Source: Candidatus Phyllobacterium onerii (lineage in GTDB: Bacteria > Pseudomonadota > Alphaproteobacteria > Rhizobiales > Rhizobiaceae). Taken from it: a stretch of DNA of 64,000 nt. The notes beneath the pieces were generated by a model. It searched no databases and had not been told where the DNA came from. It was given only the letters and a program-made list of their open reading frames with translations. The position numbers and the translations under genes are program-made. The stretch lies in contig NZ_JAQMHX010000001.1 in the NCBI RefSeq assembly GCF_028331445.1, positions 434,001 through 498,000 on the forward strand. The letters run 5' to 3'. Position 1 is the stretch's first letter; the number at the start of each line of letters is the position of its first letter. Positions 59,220 to 64,000 of this stretch are shown in pieces.

Positions 59220-60416
59220 TCACCCGTAAATCCCGATCACGCTGAAACTACGAGCTTCATCGCTCTTGAAATAGACGAGGTTGGATGTGGATGCAGGAGA
59301 CTGATTCCTGCAGGCAACGGTGATATTGGTGTTCCCCGCATCGAGAAGAAGGCCGTCTTGCCGGAATACGCTACCCAGAATTTTCTGCATCAGCGGCGAG
59401 ACATCAATGGCAATGAGATTGGCAACCTGATCGCCAAGCTGGATCGTATCGCCCGCAGACCATAGCTTGACGTCGTCGGCGTTGCTCACTTGCAGCTGGT
59501 TGGCTGCAGTATCCCATTTGGCGAAGGCCGGTTGCGCCGGTATTTTGGTTACATTCCAGATGCGAGCCATCGACAGGCCGCGCATGGCGGCGCCGAAGAA
59601 TTCGCCGGCGGTATTGCTGGTGAAGGTCACGATATCAGCGCTGATCGAAGCCAGTTTGGCGGTCTTCAGGGCTTGGGCGCGAACCCCCAGCGGCTGGAAA
59701 ATCGCCGTGCCGGTGTCGCTTGGCGGGAGGAAAATCAGACCGGACTGCTTCTTGGCGGTGGCTGAATGAGCGATGCCTGAGGGAAAACGGGCCATCCCTG
59801 TGGCGCCATCGACGACCATGGCGTCTTGCCATTGATTGCCGTCGGAGCTGGTCTTGATATGAAAATCACGATCCCACATTGTGCCCATCTCGGCCCGGCC
59901 CCGATAATTGGACTGGAAAAGCACCGAGGCGGTCTGGCTGTCATCCACCTTGTTTACTTTCAGCTGATGGCCGCCGCCAACATGATCGAACAACGACGCA
60001 GGGCTTTTTAACGCCAGCCGATTGTTCTCGTCAGCGACCGTATTGATACCGACAGAATCTACCGGGTTGGTTCCGCTCGTTACCCTGCTCCAGGAATTGT
60101 GATCGAAAACGACAAAGGTTTGTTCCTCTGCCACCCAGGCGTGCCAGCCCTCCTGCGGCTGGAAGAACGCCCAGGCGTCATCCTGCCACGCGGCGATCTG
60201 GTCCGTCTTCCCCGCCCATGGCACGACGGCCTCGGCCGCGACGATGTAACGGTCTCCTTCCGAGGGCTCCGGCGGGGCATTCTTCAGTTTGCGGCTCACC
60301 ACAGAGAGCTGCACCAGCGCATCGAGCGCTCGGATAGCCTCGTTGTGGGTGACATGCTTTTGCGCCTGCGATGGCGCTATGTAGGGCAATTTGAGGTTCG
60401 TCGTCGTCTGGTCCAT
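59220..60416 (-). CDS. DUF2793 domain protein (phage-tail-like)
   Basis: The 398-residue protein has an N-terminal DUF2793 domain (LKLPYIAPSQAQKHVTHNEAI through AWQDDAWAFFQPQEGWHAWV), a domain common in prophage and gene-transfer-agent regions of alphaproteobacteria. The remainder is beta-rich, as in tail or adhesin proteins, and ends in FSVIGIYG. No other phage genes are nearby, so it is an isolated orphan. Start ATG 60416 fits homologues. Confidence 0.8.
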   Translation of the reverse strand: MDQTTTNLKLPYIAPSQAQKHVTHNEAIRALDALVQLSVVSRKLKNAPPEPSEGDRYIVAAEAVVPWAGKTDQIAAWQDDAWAFFQPQEGWHAWVAEEQTFVVFDHNSWSRVTSGTNPVDSVGINTVADENNRLALKSPASLFDHVGGGHQLKVNKVDDSQTASVLFQSNYRGRAEMGTMWDRDFHIKTSSDGNQWQDAMVVDGATGMARFPSGIAHSATAKKQSGLIFLPPSDTGTAIFQPLGVRAQALKTAKLASISADIVTFTSNTAGEFFGAAMRGLSMARIWNVTKIPAQPAFAKWDTAANQLQVSNADDVKLWSAGDTIQLGDQVANLIAIDVSPLMQKILGSVFRQDGLLLDAGNTNITVACRNQSPASTSNLVYFKSDEARSFSVIGIYG

Positions 60417-60941
60417 CTGGCTGTCCTTCAGCAATCGATCAAGACCAGGACTCTAAAGCCGCCTGACAGGTGGTGGATAAACAGCCCGTGGGAAGTGGCC
60501 GCTGCAACAACCTTGCAACGTGTTTTTTGAAGATCGGTGCAACCCTGCATTCGTTGCCTTCAACCGACAACCAAGCGATCCTCAACAGGTTTTCAGGCGA
60601 AAGCAGCAGCATCGAGCCAGCCGGTGCATTCGAAGAGGATAGGCCGCTTCGGCCGAGGCGAGGGCCTCGCCAGGAAACCGGAGGTGAACTATGTGGTACT
60701 TGCCATTTAGCATCACCCTTACAATGAAAAGGACCCGAAGCAGCTGGTCACTGTCTCTTCGGGTCCATTTCATACGGTAAGGAAAGGAGGGCGGGTGAAA
60801 GCCTGCCCTCTCTCCGACACCCATTATATCGAGTTTTCTGTTGATTTCCAAGCACGTCCCGGTTGATCGATAGACGAGCATTGCATTTATGATGCCCTAT
60901 GCTACTGGTCTTGCGTTTTTTGCCTTGAACCTTGAGGATTA
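60417..60941. other. Structured 525-bp intergenic region upstream of the dehydratase gene
   Basis: This gap lies between divergent genes. It contains GC-rich hairpins (60649-60672, GGCCGCTTCGGCC and GAGGCGAGGGCCTC), a 29-codon small ORF with a strong ribosome-binding site (60691-60780), the hairpin GGACCCGAAG/CTTCGGGTCC inside that ORF, and a further hairpin at 60787-60810. I see nothing in 60830-60941 beyond likely promoter sequence. Confidence 0.55.
60691..60780 (+). CDS. Candidate 29-residue small protein or leader peptide
   Basis: ATG 60691 follows GGAGGTGAACT, an excellent ribosome-binding site. The peptide is MWYLPFSITLTMKRTRSSWS followed by LSLRVHFIR. It is basic, with a short hydrophobic start. 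A perfect 10-bp inverted repeat (GGACCCGAAG at 60731 and CTTCGGGTCC at 60757) lies inside the coding part, which suggests translation could control folding of the transcript. It does not match a known leader peptide that I can name. Confidence 0.45.
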   Translation: MWYLPFSITLTMKRTRSSWSLSLRVHFIR

Positions 60942-62810
60942 ATGAAATTGGAAATCTTTCGGCAAAGCGTCTCGATGATGCCGCGTCGTTACAAGCAGAT
61001 ACTCCTTGTCATTTTTGACATGGTTACGCTGACTTTCGCTATTTGGCTCAGCTATTTGCTGAGATTCGGTGAATTTTTTATCCCGAACAGCGAGCAAGCT
61101 TTGTTGATGGTCGCTGCGCCTCTTATCGGTCTGCCGGTGTTCGTGCGTTTCGGGCTGTATCGGTCTGTCATACGCTACCTTCCTGACAAGGCAATCTGGA
61201 CGATGATCCAGGCCGTGACGATCTCCGTCATTCTCTGGGTCTGCCTCGCCTTCCTGACGCTGATGACCGGTGCCGAAGGTGTGCCGCGCGCCATACCATT
61301 TCTTTATTGGGTGCTGAGCATCGGTCTCATCTGCGGCAGCCGTTTTGCCGCAAAATGGCTTCTGTGGAGCCCCTTGCGTGAAAAGCTGCTGGCGCGGCAG
61401 TGTCTTATATTCGGGGCGGGCGATGCCGGCCGCCAATTGGCCAACGCTTTGAGGTCGCAGAACGAAGTCTTCGTCGCGGGTTTTGTCGATGACGACAAGA
61501 GCCTGCATGGCATGGATATTCTTGGCATCCGTGTTTACCCGACATCGCAGCTCGAGACTCTCATCGACAATTTCGGCATCAACGAGATGATCGTGACGAC
61601 CTCGTCGTTGAGCGGCATTCAGCGCCGCCGCCTGATCGGCAGGTTGAAGTCTCTCGATGTCAAGGTTCGTATCCTCCCAGCGATTTCAGATCTGACCGCA
61701 GGAAAATACCTGATCAGCCATCTGCGCGACATCGATATCGATGACCTGCTAGGCCGCTCGCCAGTGCCGGCCGATCCTATCCTGCTCGACAAGACCGTGG
61801 AAGATCGCGCCATTCTCGTGACTGGCGCTGGCGGATCGATCGGGTCGGAGCTTTGCCGCACCATCGTCAAGCTGGCACCGGCGAAGCTGGTCATTTTCGA
61901 TGTCAATGAGCACAGCATCTATCAGCTCCATCGCGAGCTCGCCGCGGTCAGCGATTGTCTGATCGTACCTGTGCTCGGTTCCATCGCCGATGCGCCGTTG
62001 ATCAGAACCGTGCTTGCGGCGCATAAGATCGAGAATGTCTATCATTGTGCCGCCTATAAGCACGTGCCGCTGGTGGAGGAAAATGTTGTCGAGGGCGCAC
62101 GAAACAATGTGATCGGTACGGAGGTGCTGGCCGCGTTGTCGCGCGAGGCAGGGGTCAGAAATTTCGTCCTCATTTCGTCCGACAAAGCCGTGCGGCCATC
62201 GAATGTCATGGGCGCGACCAAACGATGGGCCGAGCTCATCGTACGCTATCATGGCGATGAGGCGAGCAGGCAGGGCAGCGGGCAGATATTCGCGTCGGTT
62301 CGCTTCGGCAATGTGATCGGTTCCAGCGGTTCGGTCGTGCCGCTGTTTCGCGAGCAAATCGCCCATGGCGGTCCGTTGACGGTCACCCATGACGACATGA
62401 CCCGCTATTTCATGTCGGTGCGCGAAGCTGCGGAACTGATCATTCAGGCGGGAGCGCTTTCCGGGGGCGGGGATATTCTGCTGCTCGAAATGGGCGAAGC
62501 CGTGCGTATCCGCGATCTTGCGGAAAACATGATTCTTCTTGCCGGCCTATCGATCAAAGACAGCCTCCATCCCGAGGGCGATATCGAAATCGTCACCGTT
62601 GGCATACGCGATGGCGAGAAGCTGCATGAAGAGTTGTTCTACGATCCGACTGGCGTGTCACCGACAAACCATTCTAAAATCCTGCGCGCCAAGCGCGGCG
62701 CCAATTCTGTGAACCATTTGCCTGAAGCTATCACAGAGTTGCGGCAGCTGATCGAAAAGCAGGACGCGGATACTGTGCGCAAGCTTCTGTTCGAGTACGC
62801 AACCTCCTAG
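60942..62810 (+). CDS. Polysaccharide biosynthesis nucleotide-sugar dehydratase (CapD/WbpM-like)
   Basis: The 622-residue membrane protein has four N-terminal transmembrane helices (to about residue 135), a first Rossmann-like domain with FGAGDAGRQLANAL, and a C-terminal SDR domain with VTGAGGSIGSELCRTI. The active-site region is ISSDKAVRPSNVMGATKR, where Met replaces the usual catalytic Tyr, as in WbpM/FlaA1-type 4,6-dehydratases. It makes a UDP-4-keto-6-deoxy sugar for LPS or capsule. It converges with the glycosyltransferase gene at 3 bp. Confidence 0.92.
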   Translation: MKLEIFRQSVSMMPRRYKQILLVIFDMVTLTFAIWLSYLLRFGEFFIPNSEQALLMVAAPLIGLPVFVRFGLYRSVIRYLPDKAIWTMIQAVTISVILWVCLAFLTLMTGAEGVPRAIPFLYWVLSIGLICGSRFAAKWLLWSPLREKLLARQCLIFGAGDAGRQLANALRSQNEVFVAGFVDDDKSLHGMDILGIRVYPTSQLETLIDNFGINEMIVTTSSLSGIQRRRLIGRLKSLDVKVRILPAISDLTAGKYLISHLRDIDIDDLLGRSPVPADPILLDKTVEDRAILVTGAGGSIGSELCRTIVKLAPAKLVIFDVNEHSIYQLHRELAAVSDCLIVPVLGSIADAPLIRTVLAAHKIENVYHCAAYKHVPLVEENVVEGARNNVIGTEVLAALSREAGVRNFVLISSDKAVRPSNVMGATKRWAELIVRYHGDEASRQGSGQIFASVRFGNVIGSSGSVVPLFREQIAHGGPLTVTHDDMTRYFMSVREAAELIIQAGALSGGGDILLLEMGEAVRIRDLAENMILLAGLSIKDSLHPEGDIEIVTVGIRDGEKLHEELFYDPTGVSPTNHSKILRAKRGANSVNHLPEAITELRQLIEKQDADTVRKLLFEYATS

Positions 62811-62813
62811 AGC

Positions 62814-63809
62814 CTAGCGCAACTTGGCTCGAAACCGGAGCAGAACGAACCCGACGCCAATCAGCGCCACGAGAATACCTGCGGCACGAAACAGACCGTG
62901 TTGTGCCGCTGCGACGGCACAGGCTCCAAGTATGACATTGAGCACGCCAACGCTAATGACGATCCCCCAGACCGACCAGCCGGAGCGCTTCGCTACCTGA
63001 TAGGCATGCTTCGAGTGCGCGGCGAAAATGTTGTCGCCTGCTGCCAGACGCATGAACAGCGTCGATGTTGCATCGGCCATGAAAAACAGCGGCAGGATCA
63101 GCCCGGCCCAGATCGACAGATCATGGCCAAGCCGAAAGAAGGCAAGCCCGCTGAGCAAGCCGATGGGCAAGCTGCCGGAATCGCCGAGAAACACGCTCGC
63201 TTTCGGCCGGTTGAAGACGGCAAAGCCTAATAGCCCTCCTGCAATCGATGCGGCGAGGCTACCGGTCCCGAGCACAACAAGTCCGAAGACCGCAAACCCG
63301 GCAAGCAAGGCGAGGGGAATGCCAAGGCCCGATACGACCATCAGGTCAAGCCCGTCCATGAAATTGGTCAGGTTGATGAAATAGACGAGAGCGAGAACGA
63401 GAAGACCACGCTCCACAAGGAAAGGCAGGAGTTCCGGTAGAAGGCGAAAGTCGGCCCCAAGCCCATAGACTGCAACCGCCGAGGCTGCGACTTGCGATGC
63501 CAGCCGGATTGTTTCGGGCAGATGATGGCGGTCATCGAGGAAACCGACAACCCATAGCAGGGCAGCGGCAATGGTTGTTGCGCTGAGAAACTGCCGGTCA
63601 AGGCCGGCTGCAGGGCCGAATATCCACAGTGAAACAATGATGACCGGTACAATGGCGAGGCCGCCCAATTGCTGCGCCGCCTGCGTGTGATTGGAGCGAT
63701 CGGTCACCGCCGCGCCGAGGAAATCTGCGGGAAGCGCCCGCATGATGATCGTCAGCAAGACGGCACTTGCAACGGCAGCGGCAAGAAAAGGAGCTATGAT
63801 GGCGGCCAA
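62814..63809 (-). CDS. MraY/WecA-like glycosyltransferase (undecaprenyl-phosphate sugar-1-phosphate transferase)
   Basis: The 331-residue polytopic protein (about ten helices) of the MraY/WecA/WbpL family transfers a sugar phosphate from UDP-HexNAc to undecaprenyl phosphate and starts O-antigen synthesis. The Mg-binding VVGFLDDRHHLP, the NLTNFMDGLD motif and the VFLGDSGSLPIG motif are intact. The start is TTG 63809. Together with the adjacent dehydratase it suggests one LPS/O-antigen locus, matching the ligase and LpsL genes at 27-29.6 kb. Confidence 0.92.
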   Translation of the reverse strand: MAAIIAPFLAAAVASAVLLTIIMRALPADFLGAAVTDRSNHTQAAQQLGGLAIVPVIIVSLWIFGPAAGLDRQFLSATTIAAALLWVVGFLDDRHHLPETIRLASQVAASAVAVYGLGADFRLLPELLPFLVERGLLVLALVYFINLTNFMDGLDLMVVSGLGIPLALLAGFAVFGLVVLGTGSLAASIAGGLLGFAVFNRPKASVFLGDSGSLPIGLLSGLAFFRLGHDLSIWAGLILPLFFMADATSTLFMRLAAGDNIFAAHSKHAYQVAKRSGWSVWGIVISVGVLNVILGACAVAAAQHGLFRAAGILVALIGVGFVLLRFRAKLR

Positions 63810-63855
63810 TGCTGATTCCCGTAATTATACGACCTCGTAGTGGTCACTTAGCACT

Positions 63856-63883
63856 CTTGGAAATTCCTTGAGAAGTGCTATAT
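63856..63883 (+). promoter_or_regulatory. Promoter of the candidate small RNA
   Basis: CTTGGA (63856-63861) and CTATAT (63878-63883) separated by 16 bases fit the alphaproteobacterial housekeeping consensus (CTTGAC, 17, CTATAT). The predicted start of transcription is about 63890-63893, at the edge of the hairpin. Confidence 0.6.
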
Positions 63884-63890
63884 TCCCGCT

Positions 63891-63983
63891 TGGATAGGAG
63901 GCAGGCCGAAGCCCACCCCCCATTCCTAGGTTAGTGAAAATGAGAATCGGATTGTCAGTGACCAGCTGATCCGATTCTTTTTC
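63891..63983 (+). ncRNA. Candidate small RNA with intrinsic terminator
   Basis: About 90 bases downstream of a good promoter. A first hairpin can form from GGATAGGAGG and the C-rich CCCCCCATTCC around GGCCGAAGCC. A second hairpin (AGAATCGGAT at 63943 with ATCCGATTCT at 63969, 10 bp perfect) runs into TTTTT, a classical terminator. No reading frame is evident. The layout of two hairpins with exposed C-rich sequence resembles alphaproteobacterial trans-acting RNAs (for example the mmgR/suhB group), but I do not assign a family. A leader or attenuator of a gene beyond the window is the alternative. Confidence 0.6.
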
Positions 63984-64000
63984 ACTTCCAGGGTGATGCG

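Overview
The window looks like a core chromosomal segment of an alphaproteobacterium of the order Hyphomicrobiales (Rhizobiales), close to Phyllobacterium, Brucella or Ochrobactrum. This rests on the gene complement: CcrM, an invasion-associated-locus-B protein, an LpsL-type epimerase, the aa3 oxidase gene order, and the DUF721/DsbA/Smc/PpdK order. GC content is moderately high. No rRNA, tRNA, insertion sequence or CRISPR array was seen.

Layout. 1-3.9 kb: two RNA methyltransferases (TlyA type, partial at the window edge, and TrmA/RumA type), TldD and an IalB-like secreted protein. 4.2-10.8 kb: a cytochrome c oxidase locus (coxB, coxA, ctaB, a coxF-like small protein, ctaG, coxC, DUF983, surf1). 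10.8-13.3 kb: ispH, thrB and rnhA. 13.3-13.95 kb: a gene-free repeat region. 14-24 kb: peroxiredoxin, a DsbD-alpha-like protein, YqgE, a membrane EAL protein with a degenerate GGDEF, GNAT, M16 peptidase, thrC, a lipoprotein and a HAD hydrolase. 24.3-38.2 kb: ccrM, HAD, mutY, O-antigen ligase, lpsL, a DciA-like protein, DsbA-like, smc, ppdK and a polysaccharide deacetylase.

38.5-49.7 kb is the most unusual stretch. It holds a GH31 glycosidase made as a lipoprotein with 25 uninterrupted collagen Gly-X-Y triplets. It also holds two closely related Tat-exported phospholipase C genes. The first carries an extra segment of about 245 residues, and the second is frameshifted. Between them lies a coiled-coil lipoprotein that itself has five Gly-X-Y triplets. 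A plausible PhoB box and -10 sit upstream of the first phospholipase gene. I infer a cell-envelope phospholipid/glycan scavenging module, possibly induced by phosphate starvation; its function is unproven.

49.8-59.1 kb: DUF1499, an MBL hydrolase, bioY, two tiny translationally coupled membrane proteins, then a purine-catabolic operon (puuE, allA, xdhA, xdhB, uraD, uraH) without a urate oxidase gene. A palindromic repeat element sits at the xdhA-xdhB junction, flanked by an 11-bp direct repeat that copies the ATGA stop/start overlap. 59.2-64 kb: a phage-like DUF2793 protein, a structured region with a 29-codon small ORF, a polysaccharide-biosynthesis dehydratase and a MraY/WecA-like glycosyltransferase. 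At the very end is a candidate small RNA with promoter and intrinsic terminator. Three dispersed copies of a roughly 100-bp imperfect palindrome and two pairs of a 50-bp inverted repeat unit mark the intergenic regions.
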